Positions 40,646 through 52,716 are shown, counted from the first letter of the stretch. The stretch: 64,000 nt of DNA from Lagopus muta (GCF_023343835.1 NC_064437.1:22605001-22669000), one strand, 5' to 3'. Notes: generated by a model not told the origin, from the sequence alone. Program-made: numbers and translations.

Positions 40646-43430
40646 CCACAGATGTGGAAAGCTAGAATGTGGAGAAGGAGGAATTAATTTCAAAATGACA
40701 GCAAAATACTGGGGACACCCTTGCCCCCATTATTTTAGGTGGAGTTATTTTCTTTGCAGAGTCTCACCCCACAAGTCTGGACTTTGAGAGAGGAACCATC
40801 CAACTCTGAGACAAGCAGCAGGACCAGAATGCAGGAGAGGTGTCTCCTCAGTTCTGCATGCAGATGGCAGTGAGGAGAAGGGCGCTTTCCAAGGAGAGAG
40901 GTCCTCAGGAGCAGAAAAATAACCAAGGTCCCAGGGTTTGAAAGCATCAAAGCACTGCTGGCACTGAACACAAGAGGGCAGGAAGCACAAGGCAGGTCGC
41001 TTGCCTGAGGCTGGAAGGAGAGGGAAGCTCAGCCCTGAGCTGCCAAAAGGTGAAGAATGAACATGCTCAAGGATGCTTCTGTGTGCAGGAAAATGGAGCT
41101 GGCCTCGCTGCATGACCCGGGCTGCCTCCGGATTTCCTGGCAGGAGTACAGGACATTGTTTGCTCCGGGGGTCTGGCACCAGCCCGAGGCAGGGCTCTGA
41201 TGGCTGAGAGCATTCATCCGCTCGTTTGCATGGCTCTTTGCAGAGCTGCATGGCTGCAGAGCCAGATCTGCTGGAGAGAGAGCCAGAGTAAGGGGAAGGG
41301 AAGAGGCAGAGGGAGGCAAAAACGTGCTGGGGAGACAGGCAGCAGAATCCACCTCTGGGCTTGCCCTCTTGAAATAAGAAGACTTCATTAAAGCATTAAA
41401 CCAGACTGTTGCAGTAGCACTGGTGATGTCTGGGGGACACAAGGCAGTACCATAAGGTCAATGAGTAGGGCTGCGTGGGACAGGATGCCCCAGGCTGCAC
41501 TCACCCTGATAGGCAGGGCCACTTGTTTACTGCTCACTACACTGGCACTGAGATAAGTTTCCATTATCTCCACCCCCACCATCCTGTTTGGCAAATCTTT
41601 ACCCATGCCTGGCACATGCTGCTGCAGCCAGGCAACAGGAGCCAGCCTCAGGGGTGCACAGATGGCAGTGATGCCATGTGGCTCTCTCTCCCTCTGTTGC
41701 AGGGTGAAGGCACAAGGCTGAGATCTCCAGGGTCAGAGAAATGGCTCTGATGGGTATCAATAGGGCAAGGGGGACACGGTGTGGTGGGCAGGGTCCCCAA
41801 ACCCCACTGCACCTCGCAGCCAGGGTTGTTTCACCTTGGGCATGCCAGGGACATTTGGGGAAATCCCCATCCTGGTTCAACAAATCAGTACCACCATCTC
41901 GCCCTGCCCTGGTTGGGGTGATATTTCAGTAAACATGTCTTCCTGTGGCTAACCTGTTATCACTTTCAGATTCTGAGAAAGATTGTACTGCATGCCACAC
42001 TGCAGGGGCACCAAGGCGAGATGCACTCAGAGGCACCTCCAAGCTCGGGACCACTTTGGGGACAAAAAGCCCCCATGGTGGCACTGTGGAAAGGGAGCCA
42101 TCCCCAGCCCATGCCCAAAAGGTGCCTCCAAAGCATCCTGGCTCAGTGTAGGGACTGGAAATGGGGTGGCATGGGAGGAAGGAGGGAGCAGGGCTGCACC
42201 CGATGACTGCACCCTTTGGGGATGCCCCATGTCTCCATGCCCTGGGGAATGTAGGAGGTGCCCAGGAAGGTGCCTGTGGTATCACCAGAGGCAGCTGCTC
42301 CAGGCAGGCTGCGTCAGGGTGAGTCGGTTCCTCTGCGGTTTGCAGGGAATATTGCTCAAGGAGAGGAGAGGGTTGTACCACACAGCGATGGGGCCTCTGC
42401 CAAAAACAAGAGCAGTGTGCATGGTGAGGGGCTCCTTCCAAGTGGCAGGGGAGCAACCCACTCAGTCTCGTGATGCCAGAGGAGCCTGCAGGATCCCTAT
42501 GAGGAGCATGTGCCGACGCCTGCCCAGAAGCTGGCCCTGGAACACCAGCAAGTCAAAACAGGATTATCCCCCAGATTATCTAACTCCTGGGAGAGCTGCA
42601 GAACTGATTGCAATCCTCCTTCCCCTCTGCCATGTGTATCCCTCTCCTCTACATGCAAAGCATCACCCCTGGGTTCAAGGCTGCATCCTTCCCCTTGCAG
42701 TGGCCACCTCCAGGTCTCAGCCAGTTCACTTCTGCTTTTACAGCACCAGGGACTATTCATAGCAACAAAATGCAATATTTTTTTTCTGTTGTTCTGCCCC
42801 ACTGTGCCCTGTACCAGCAGAAGTGAAACCAGCAGGGGCACAGCCCATTTTCCTCCCGCCGTCCCCTGGGGCCAAGCATCCAGCAACATCCCTCTGACTG
42901 TCCTAGTGCAGCAGCAGCTTCATCCCTCTCAGGGGACCATGGCTTCCCGAGGTGTCCCCCTGCCCATCAGCCACCCCTCAGCTTCTCTGCCCACTGGGAT
43001 GTCATTCCCTGTCCCAAGCACGGGAGCTGGTAAAGCAAATGCTGCTGGGTTACTGCATGTACAGAAAGAGGGAGAATTGCAGTAGAACATTTTGCAAGGA
43101 TGATGACAAAGAATGGGAACAGAATTTCATTTACATTGGCCAGGCAGAAAGGCACTGTAATGAGTTATGGATTTCGTAGATGGGTTCCTCCTTTTGTGTT
43201 GTATGAGTCCCACTGGAGCATTACTTATTTCTCTGGAACTGGAATGTGCATGTGACCCAAAGGGCTTCTGCCTTGGCTTTAACTGGAAGTGAGCGGAGCA
43301 ATTCCTGCAGAAAACCTTGCGAAAATGATACTACTTAGAACTAGAATATGTGTAAAAATAGGTATATGGTGATACACCTGTACACAACAGGCACCTTCCT
43401 GAAGCACTGGTAGATGTTCATAAAGGACAT
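40646..43430. other. Gene-free stretch between the PI-PLC-like gene and SELP
   Basis: No exon or RNA recognised. Long open frames on both strands (for example 41983-42762) have no domain I know and no splice-linked continuation, and I treat them as chance. Confidence 0.5.
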
Positions 43431-43437
43431 TTAATGG

Positions 43438-43450
43438 GGGGAAGTTCCCC
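43438..43450. promoter_or_regulatory. SELP: Palindromic kappaB-like site upstream of SELP
   Basis: GGGGAAGTTCCCC is a perfect odd palindrome of the NF-kappaB type, about 590 bp before the SELP signal-peptide exon. A TATA-like 'tttaaaaaag' follows at 43479-43488. Human SELP is known to carry one unusual, near-palindromic kappaB site in its promoter that binds p50/p52 homodimers. That this is the same element is inference, and the transcription start is not located. Confidence 0.5.
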
Positions 43451-44038
43451 TGTCCCTTTATGACCTTTCTCATAAAGATTTAAAAAAGCAGAAACGGGAA
43501 AATACATTGTGTAACTAATTGGTCTTGAGTGGTATCCGGGAGCCACGCACCACACTCCTGCTCTGCCCGGTGCAGGTCCACACACCTCATCCTGCTCTGT
43601 CCTCCCTTCACTGCTGTCACTGACATGGTGGGTTGGAGGGCTCTGGGTGGCCGCACACCAGGCTGGGCCTTCGTTGGGGTCTCAGTCTCCAGCTGGCAGC
43701 AGGTTCCTGGAAGTGGGGAGCGCAGCTGGGCAGGATGCGGGCTGGCAGCAGGGCTGGGTCAGGAGGGGAAGAAACTGAGGGGAGGGAGTGATGCTCTGTG
43801 ACTTTGCAGGAAGCGTGAGTAGCGCTGCCTGCCCAGGGCAAGGGCCAGGCACAGCAGGCACCCTGCAGCACCGGCGTGGTAGGTCTGCCTGCTCCTTCCT
43901 GTGGGGACAGCTGGGGTCTGCTCGGGTAGGGGGCAGGGAAGGTTGTGAGTGGGTACCTTGCAGTTGGCAAGGATGCATGCTCATGCCCTTCTCCCCAGCA
44001 CACAGGGCACCACTGTGGGACAGCACTGCGCTCGGAGG

Positions 44039-47000
44039 ATGTGGGCTCTCGGCTCTTGTGGCGTCTGCTGCCTGGGCATCACTGTCTTCACATGTGGTAA
44101 GGTGCCACCGTGACCCTGAGGGAAGGGGAAACTGGAGAAGGGCAGCAGAGTTATTTTGGGGGCCCAGCAGACACTTGGCTTTGGTGCCTGCAGGATCTTT
44201 GCTTTGTATACTGGCACTGCAGGGGGAGAGAAATGTACTCTGTCCTAAAAATCCTGTGTGGTCTGGGTCCATTTAGAAAAGACCTTTCGCAAACCAGCAG
44301 AAGAGCAGAGGCAAAAGTAGAAGTGTCAGGAGGAGACTGAGATTTAGTTCTGCAAGGAAAACAAGAATACAAATGCATCTTGAGTGCTGCAAGCACTGTG
44401 CCACACTGCACAGGGCAGGAGGCATGGAGCTGTCTGTATTGCTAACAGAACCCCGGTGGGGCTCAGCTCAGGTGGGTGGGGGAGAGGTGAGACAAGACTG
44501 AGCATACGGGGCTGCATGAGTTGGAAGAATGAGGCAGGAGTGTGTCTGCATGACAGGTAGGCTGTAGATTTGCTCCCTGGTCTTTCCTGGGATCTGGTCC
44601 TTTTTGGGATTCTTAGGAGAGGTGGTAGGGGCCAGGGCAGGCTCCCAGCAGTTGCCCTAAGTTTATGCCCTGGTAGCCCTAGGAATTGAGAAGCTGGGCT
44701 GCTTTTGGGAACACATTTTTCTTGGTTTTGTTTAACAAAACAGGTAGTTGGATCTTCCACAAGGAAAACCAGACAAGCTGTAGGGATTTTGCATAGGAAA
44801 ATGTATGATAACTGGCCTAGCTAGAGCCCTAATTATATCTGTGAAGCCATGTATTTGTATTTAATCTGCAATGCCTAGACCTTTGCCTTCACAATGAAAG
44901 TGTAAGATGTGCTCTCCCGTGACAGGGTACCTCAGGCCTGTTTCTTGGAGTGACTTTGCTCCCCACCTTGCTTTGGGGCTGCTTTCTGCAGCTGTGGGCA
45001 TACCTGCTTTAAGGAGAAGGAAGGAAGCTTTTTTTTTGGGTGGCAAAAACTTCTTGATTACATCAAGTTGTGGTGGGAAACAGAAGCAGTATTTCATCAA
45101 AGTGCCTTCCACTTCTGGGCGTGGGTTCCAGTTAATCTGGGCTTTGCCTTCCCTGGTGAGCATGGCCAAGACATGAACTGCTTTCTGCAAGGCTGTGTTT
45201 TGCAATGCAGTGTTCTGCAGCAATTTGGGCCACCTCTGGATAGTGGATGCAGTATGGCATGAGGATGCTTTTGGGCATGGGGGCATGCTTGGTCTTCTTT
45301 CTTGTGCAAAACTGACCCTCCTGTAGAATTGTAAATTAAATAAGGTAGGGAAAACAACTAAACAACAAAACCACACGTGTGGAGCAATTTTACATTTGTA
45401 GAAGGAAATGTGTTTTAAGGAACTCTTTGGGAGACCTTTATGGTGAGGGGAGCCCCAGCTCTTTCCTACCTTCCTCATTTCTCTGCTGCCCCTCTACCCC
45501 AGCATGGTTTGTTCTGCCATGCCAGATTCTTACACATCTCTGTGTACCCTCTTTGAACTGTTTTCATCTGCACTTCCCCTACTTTTTCCCTCTGGTTGCT
45601 GGTGGCTCTTGGCTCTGGTACCAGCCTCAGGTCCCCCAACCCTGTTCCCAGACCTGCACTGTCTTCCTGCAGCAATCCCAGACCACATCCTCTCCCGCAG
45701 GCATGGTGATGCAGGTGGGAGCCTGGACATACTATTACAGTGAGGAGGACTATGAGTGGGACGATGCCAGGACATACTGCCAGACGTTCTTCACCGACCT
45801 GGTGGCCATCCAGAACAAGGAGGAGATTGAGTACCTCAATCGCACCCTGCCCTATCATGGCAAATACTACTGGATTGGCATCCGCAAGCTGAGAGGTATC
45901 TGGACCTGGGTGGGCACCAAGAAAGCACTGACAAAGGAAGCGGCCAACTGGGCCACTGGGGAGCCCAACAACCGCAAGTTCAACCAGGACTGCGTGGAGA
46001 TCTACATCAAGCGGTTGTCAGAGGCAGGCAAGTGGAACGATGAGCCTTGTACGAAGAAGAAGAAGAAGGCACTGTGCTACAAGGGTGAGTGTTGAGAACA
46101 TGGGGAGGGCTGGGAGCAGGACAGGGCACCCTTTGATGATGGTCAATGTGCACAGTCTCCTGCCAGCCCCTGATCTGTGGCCTGCATGGTGACTGTGTGG
46201 AGGTCATCCAGAGCTACAAGTGTGAGTGTCACCCCGGCTTTGAAGGGGACAAGTGTGAGAATGGTGAGTACCCAGCAGGCTCTGCTTGGGACTGAGTTGC
46301 TTGTCCTGGATGGTGCTTGGGGCTGTATATCCCCCAAATACCCCTCTTTTGTTGGAAAGCTGAAGCCCCAGCAAAGAGCATGGGTCTCTCATGCTGCTGA
46401 CAGGCTGTGGCTGCATCTCTCCTAGCTGTGCAGTGCCCCATACTTGAACCCAGAGGAGCATACATGAACTGCAGCCATCCGTTTGGAGACTTCAGATATA
46501 ACTCCACCTGCACCTTCTGGTGCCCAGAAGGGTTTGAACGGCAAGGTGCGGATGAGCTGCAGTGCCTGGCTGATCGGCAGTGGTCAGCGGAGACCCCCAC
46601 ATGCACAGGTAGGCACTGCCATGGTCTGGGGCTCTGGAGTGTGGCACTGATGCTCAGCATCACTCCCACAGTGCATTCTGGTGTGTAGATGAAGCAAACC
46701 CTTGCAATTTCCCGCATGAGGATGCTCACTCCCTGTTTGTGTTGGGGTACAGCTGGTGTCCTGGTACCTCCATCATGCTAGAGGCACTGACTGCTCCTTG
46801 GGAAGGTGCTGGGTGCTTCAGAAGGACTTAAAGAAGAGAAATGGGAGCTGTCACATGGCTGGGGGAGGGGTGCACCCTGCCTGGGTTGGGCAGAAGGGCA
46901 AGAGGCGGTGCTTAGGGTGGAATAGGGCAGGCAGGAAACCACTGTGGGGAGAAAGCCACAAAAGAACTGAGCTGTGGTGTGTTATGCAGAGAAAGTCTTC

Positions 47001-50000
47001 CTGTTGGTATCTTGAGGGCTTGTAGCTGCTGGTGTCCCAGAGGCATTGAGCTGTTTTGGCTTGGGGTTTATGTGGAGTCTTGCTCCATCTGCTCTGTATA
47101 ACAGGTCTACGTGTGGTTACAAGGGTGTGACAAGACCTGAAGCAGGTACAGGACACAAAGGGGTATCTCCTGTATGGACAGCCCTAGCAGTACACACACT
47201 TTTAAAACTGGCAGCGCTAATTGCAAGGCAATCTCCTAGTGAGGCAGTGTTAGGCAGGCCAGTGGTCCAGGGATTTTTGCAGCTAAGGGAGCAGGCACCA
47301 ACAGCTGATGTGATGTCATTTTTGTGGAAGTCCCCCCATGCACCATACAGCAAGTTGCCCTGACCTTTCCTGCCCCTGGCTTTCCAAGTTCCCACATCTT
47401 GTTTTCCAGAGCACAGCTCTGTTTTTTCCTGCTTGATGTATGATGGATTTTTCTTTTCTGCAAATAATCAGCTGACTTGGTTGCCAAAACTGATAACAAA
47501 GCTGTTAGTGAGCATTGACAATTTGGTTTGTTCCAACACCAAGCACAGGCTCTGGCTGCAGCAGGGTTGGACATGCCCTAGGGCACTACGGGGACATGGG
47601 ATGACATGGCTGTGCTCACCCCATCCTCACCAGCTCTGCCTGCATCTGGTTGTAGCTATCACCTGTCCTGCAGTGGTGGATCCTAAAGGAGGCTGTGTCA
47701 ACTGCTCCCACTCACATGGAGACTCTGCCTTCAACTGCATGTGCATCTTTTCCTGCCAGGAGGGCTTTGAGAGAACAGGATTAGAGAGGCTGTGGTGCAT
47801 AGCTGAGGGCGCCTGGTCAGGCTCCCTCTCTTATGGCAAAGATAGAGCCAGTGTGCCTGGGTGCTGGGTTGGGAGGTGGGCATCCTGTAGGGAAACAGGC
47901 TCTGTGTAAGATGCCCATAGTCTTCTGCCATGGAACTGTGATCCAGAGTGTGCCAGGGATAAACCCGGTCCTGGTACAGCAGCAACTGCTTCTCATGTGG
48001 AGCAAAAATCACTGTACCAACACAGCTACTGCTGTGCCCAAGAAAGTGAGGCTTGCCATCTGCTATTGAGGTAAGAAAGGAAGATCAAAGACTTGCCACC
48101 TCAAATTTGGGTTTATTAGGTTGGGATTAAACACTAATCCCTACATTCAGTTCCACCCAAATCCTGCCCTACGACCTGTTCTCTTGCAGCTATCACCTGC
48201 CCAGAGCTCAGAGCTCCAGAGCATGCAGAGCTGAACTGCTCCCACTTTCATGGGAACTTCGCTTTTAGCTCCATCTGTGACTTCTCCTGCCAGCCAGGGT
48301 TTCAGCTCATGGGGTCACAGAGTCATGAGTGCATGGCCACGGGGAACTGGACTGGAGACATTCCACGTTGCAAAGGTAGAGATGCTGCTAGAGCTTTGGG
48401 ATGACATTAGGATGTTCTTCAACCTCTTAGTCCCAGCAGTTCAAACCCACAGTAACCCAGTTCCTGCTCGAAGTGTGCCTCTTCTCCCTGCAGCTGTCAC
48501 CTGCCCAGTACTTAGTGCTCCAGAGCATGGAGAGCTGAGCTGCTCCCACATCCATGGAAACTTCACCTTTGGCTCCACATGTGACATCTCCTGCCAGCCA
48601 GGGTTTGAGCTCATGGGGCCAGTGAGCCATGAGTGCACAGCTATGGGGACCTGGACTGGGGACACCCCACAGTGCAAAGGTAGAGCTGCTGGTAAAGATG
48701 TCACTGGCCTGAGATTGGCTCTGGGATGTTCTCAGCTGCATTAGCCTTCTCATCCCAACAGCTGAGCGTTGCAGCTCCCTGGCTCCTGCTTAAGATGTGC
48801 TTCTTTTTCTTTTCAGCCATCAGCTGTCCAGTTCTCAGAACTCTAGAGCATGGAGAGCTGAACTGTTCCCATCCCCATGAAAACTTCGCTTTTGGCTCCA
48901 TCTGTGACTTCTCCTGCCAGCCAGGGTTTGAGCTCATGGGGCCAGTGAGCCATGAGTGCACAGCCATGGGGACCTGGACTGGGGACACCCCGCAGTGCAA
49001 AGGTAGAAATGCTGCTAGAGCTTTGAGATGACATTAGGATGTTCTTCAACCTCTTAGTCCTAGCAGTTCAAACCCACAGTAACCCAGTTCCTGCTCGAAG
49101 TGTGCCTCTTCTCCCTGCAGCTGTCACCTGCCCAGTACTTAGTGCTCCAGAGCATGGAGAGCTGAGCTGCTCCCACATCCATGGAAACTTCACCTTTGGC
49201 TCCACATGTGACATCTCCTGCCAGCCAGGGTTTGAGCTCATGGGGCCAGTGAGCCATGAGTGCACAGCTATGGGGACCTGGACTGGGGACACCCCACAGT
49301 GCAAAGGTAGAGCTGCTGGTAAAGATGTCACTGGCCTGAGATTGGCTCTGGGATGTTCTCAGCTGCATTAGCCTTCTCATCCCAACAGCTGAGTGTTGCA
49401 GCTCCCTGGCTCCTGCTTAAGATGTGCTTCTTTTTCTTTTCAGCCATCAGCTGCTCAGTGCTCAGTGCTCCAGAATACGGAGAGCTGAACTGCTCCCACA
49501 TCCATGGTAACTTCACCTTTGGCTCCACATGTGCCTTCTCCTGCCAGCCAGGGTTTGTGCTGATGGGGCCACAGAGCCGTGAATGTATGGCTAAAAGAAC
49601 CTGGACTGGGGACACCTCACGATGCAAAGGTAGAGCTGCTGCTAGAGCTCATAGTGTCACTGATATTACCACAGGGCTGCCCTGTGCTGTCCTCAGCCTG
49701 TCAGTTGTCACTCAGCAGCCCCAACACCACATGCACACACAGGCCCATGATTCTCACCAGTGTCCCCCTCCACAAATGGTGACAGCACTGGTGCCTGCAG
49801 CACCACTGCATTGCATCAGCCCTGAGCTTTCAGGGTGAGGGCCATGCCCCCAGCTTGCCCTATGCCTGCATCCAAAAGGCAGCTCCCAAATCTGTTGTGC
49901 TGTTCTGTGCACTCCTGATACTCTGACACATGCTGGCACATCACTGAGGTGCTGCCATCGTGTCCCAGTAGTGAAAATCCTCTGTCCACAATGGCCGCCT

Positions 50001-52716
50001 CAAAGAGTTGGCACTGACAGCCCTGCAGAGCAAGGAACTGGGTCTGCCAACACTTCCCTGTCCAGGCATTAACACTCCTTGAGACCAGAACGCCATCCCC
50101 TGCACCTAGCAGGCACAGTCTGAATTGACCTAGAACTTCTGGGTTCCCCATCTCCAGACATGGAGATGTGCTCCTGCCAGCATGAACAGGATCTGCCCTG
50201 AGACCTGCTCTCCTTGCAGCTGTCACCTGCCCAGTGCTGAGTGCTCCAAAGCATGGAGAGCTGAACTGCTCACATCTCCACGGGAACTTCACCTTTGGCT
50301 CCATATGTGACTTCTCCTGCCAGTCAGGGTTTGAGCTCATAGGGCCAGAGAGCTGCGAGTGCACAGCTATGGGGACCTGGAGCAAGAACATTTCACAGTG
50401 CAAAGGTAGAGCTGCTGCTAGAGTTTGGGGTGTAACTGGTATGGGGATGGCATTAGGATGTTCTTTATCCTCTTGATCCCAAAAGTTCAATCCCACAATT
50501 ACTTGGCTCCTGCTTAAGGTGTGCTTCTTTTTCGTGTAGCCATCACCTGCCCAGTGCTTGGCGCTCCAGAGCATGGAGAGCTGAACTGCTCCCACATCCA
50601 TGGAAACTTCACCTTTGGCTCCACATGTGACTTCTCCTGCCAGCCAGGGTTTGAGCTCATGGGGCCAGTGAGCCATGAGTGCACAGCCATGGGGACCTGG
50701 ACTGGGGACACCCCGCAGTGCAAAGGTAGAGCTGCTGCTAAAAGTGCCATTCACCTGGAGTTCACCTTGGGATGTTCTTGGGTCTCTCATCCCAAGGATG
50801 AAGTCTAGCAGTTCCCTGGCTCCTGCTTGAGATGTGTTTCTTTTTCTTTTCAGCCATCACCTGCTCATTGCTTACTGCTCCAGAGCATGGAGAGCTGAAC
50901 TGCTCCCATGTCTATGAGAACTTCACCTTTGGCTCCATCTGTGACTTCTCCTGCCAGACAGGATTTGAGCTGATTGGACCACAGAGCCGTGAGTGCATGG
51001 CCACTGGAACCTGGACTGGGGACACCTCGCAATGCCAAGGTAGAACTGTGGTGGTCACCTCTGCTCCTGGACTGTGTACCCTGATGAAGAGCTGCCCCTT
51101 CCCCAGGATATATCCCCAGTCTCTCCTCTGGGAGATAGAGGAGCTGAGCCCTGTGCACTCAAGCGGTGCAAGTGGAATGGAGCTGTGTAAGGATGCAGTG
51201 ATGGTGCCCCCATTGCTGCCTTTATCCTGACACTTTCTGTGAGTCCAGTAGGGCTACGCACAGCGAATACGTAGCATCATGAGGAGGCAGACTCTCTGAA
51301 ATCTCCAGTTCTTCTGAGAACTGCCAGGACACTGCCCACTGCTTTGTGCTAGCAGATTGCTTTCCCCAGAATCCCTTTTCCCTGAGCACCCCAGCTCATC
51401 CCCTGCTCATCCCCTGGCTCTCTAGCCCCTGTGCCCTCATTCCATTGCCAACAATTCTGTCTCATCAGTGTTGCTGCTGTGCTCTACCTGCAGCCATCAG
51501 CTGTCCAGTGCTGGATGCCCCCAGCCATGGCCACCTCAACTGCTCTCATCCACATGGGAACTTCACATTCAACTCCACTTGCAGCTTTTCCTGCAAAGAA
51601 GGATTTATCCAGATGGGAGCAGAGATGCTCAGGTGTTCAGCCACAGGGAACTGGACCAGGCATCCCCCAGTCTGTGAAGGTATGGTGGGGCTGTGCTTCC
51701 CAGCCTCCTGCAGTACATCTTGAGGCTGGAGGAGGCACCTGGCATCTTTGTCCCTGTGGAATTCCTTTGATAACAACCTGAGTGTTTGTGGGCCTTTTTC
51801 AGAGGATTCTGCTGCTTTTTTGAAACAAGTTCTGGTTTACACCAGCACCAGTGCCCTGGCAGCAATTGGCCTTGTGCTTTCCGGAACGCTCATCGCCTTG
51901 CTTGCCAAGCAGCTCAGCGACAGAGGTACTGAAACACCTGTAGCCAGGGGGTGCTTTGGCTAGGGACTCTCAGACCAGGTGGTTACAGAGCCCCAAGGAA
52001 AGAGTGTTGATCAAAAGAATTTATAGATGTGACTGTCTCAGTCCACGTCCTATGTGCTGTGGGTTGGTCCAATCCAGCAGCATCTCCCTGGCCCTGGGTC
52101 CTGCTGAGAGCATCAGCCACAACTTGGGGGCAGAAACAGAAAAATGCCATCATTGTTGAAGGGGCAAAAGGCAATTATTCCAGGATAAGATGGAATGGGG
52201 TTGCGTGACACATTTGTTTTGCTTTGTCAAATCCTACTGCTGCTTCTCAAACCTTCACTAAAAAGATCTGACTCTTTCTTTTGTATCTGCACTCTCCATG
52301 GACACTTCAACTCCGCTTTCAGAGGAGAAGAAGAAGCTCCTGAACCCCACCAGGTAAGATTTGTACTTGGCAGGAGTGTCTCTAACTGCAGACGGGTGGA
52401 TATCATCGTGGACCCCTCCCTACTACCATCACCTCTACCTGCATGCGTGAAGCTGCCTGTACAGCAGTAGGAGCATAGCTACGGGCTGATGAGGCTGTGC
52501 CAACTGGTGTGCTTCAGAATACAAGGATTCTTCAAGGAGTCTCTGCAGAGTGCAGCCCCTGGGGGGAAATGGCTAAGACATGAGTGCTTTTCTCATGCAA
52601 GCATGATGTTTCCTATCTTTTTTTTCCCCCCCAGCTGACACTCTTTATGTTTTTTTCCCAGTGACCTGGGGGCACCAGGCATCTTCACCAATGCAGCCTA
52701 TGACTCCACCTTGTAA
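44039..52716 (+). CDS. SELP: P-selectin
   Basis: Coding exons: signal 44039-44096; C-type lectin 45701-46084; EGF 46156-46263; CCP1 46426-46608; CCPs 48190-48375, 48494-48679, 48817-49002, 49121-49306, 49444-49629, 50220-50405, 50540-50725, 50854-51039 and 51494-51679; transmembrane 51803-51925; tail 52323-52353 and 52662-52716. Without the decayed exon at 47656 the frame gives 871 residues. The signal peptide (27 residues) ends just before WTYYYS, the usual mature selectin N terminus. The lectin domain keeps EPNN, WND, Tyr48 and Tyr94; the EGF domain has six Cys. All extracellular exons are phase 1-1, so CCPs can be gained or skipped in frame. The tail [13 protein letters not shown] resembles human P-selectin LGTYGVFTNAAFD and not E- or L-selectin, which fixes the identity. 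Role: calcium-dependent binding of sialyl-Lewis-x/PSGL-1 type ligands by activated platelets and endothelium. Human SELP has nine CCPs; this gene has ten intact. Confidence 0.95.
45701..46084 (+). other. SELP: SELP C-type lectin exon
   Basis: Mature numbering from Trp1: Glu80, Asn82, Asn105 and Asp106 (calcium ligands) are kept, but position 88 is Gln where human selectins have Glu. Positions 46-47 are Gly-Lys (human P-selectin Ser-Ser) and 85 is Lys (human Arg), both contact sites for sulfated PSGL-1. A run of five Lys (AAG repeats, 46054-46068) adds one residue compared with human. The exon is GT/AG bounded and phase 1-1. Confidence 0.93.
47656..47841 (+). pseudogene. SELP: Decayed CCP (sushi) exon within SELP
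   Basis: This has the right length (186 nt), a good acceptor and a CCP-like frame with NCSHSHGD, but the final Cys codon is GGC (Gly) and the donor that should read GT after 'caaag' reads AT ('ggcaaagatagag'). Two extra Cys appear (GGCVNC and FNCMC). Inclusion would read on to a stop at 47909 unless a cryptic donor such as 47877 is used; skipping is in frame. It is probably skipped, but a truncated soluble isoform is possible. Confidence 0.75.
48376..49443 (+). repeat. SELP: Recent duplication in the SELP CCP array
   Basis: Segments 48376-48816 and 49003-49443 (441 bp each: intron, CCP exon, intron) differ at about four positions by eye, and the two CCP exons inside (48494 and 49121) look identical. 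The offset is 627 bp. The CCP exons that follow each copy (48817 and 49444) are clearly different, so the near-identity stops at exon borders. Confidence 0.88.

Noticed and set aside
41983-42762. 259-codon plus-strand frame before SELP
   Set aside because: No recognisable domain, opposing open frames on the other strand, no splice-linked continuation; chance in GC-rich DNA.
49816-50790. 324-codon minus-strand open frame
   Set aside because: It is antisense to the SELP CCP exons; similar minus-strand frames recur in each CCP unit because the duplicated exons share composition.
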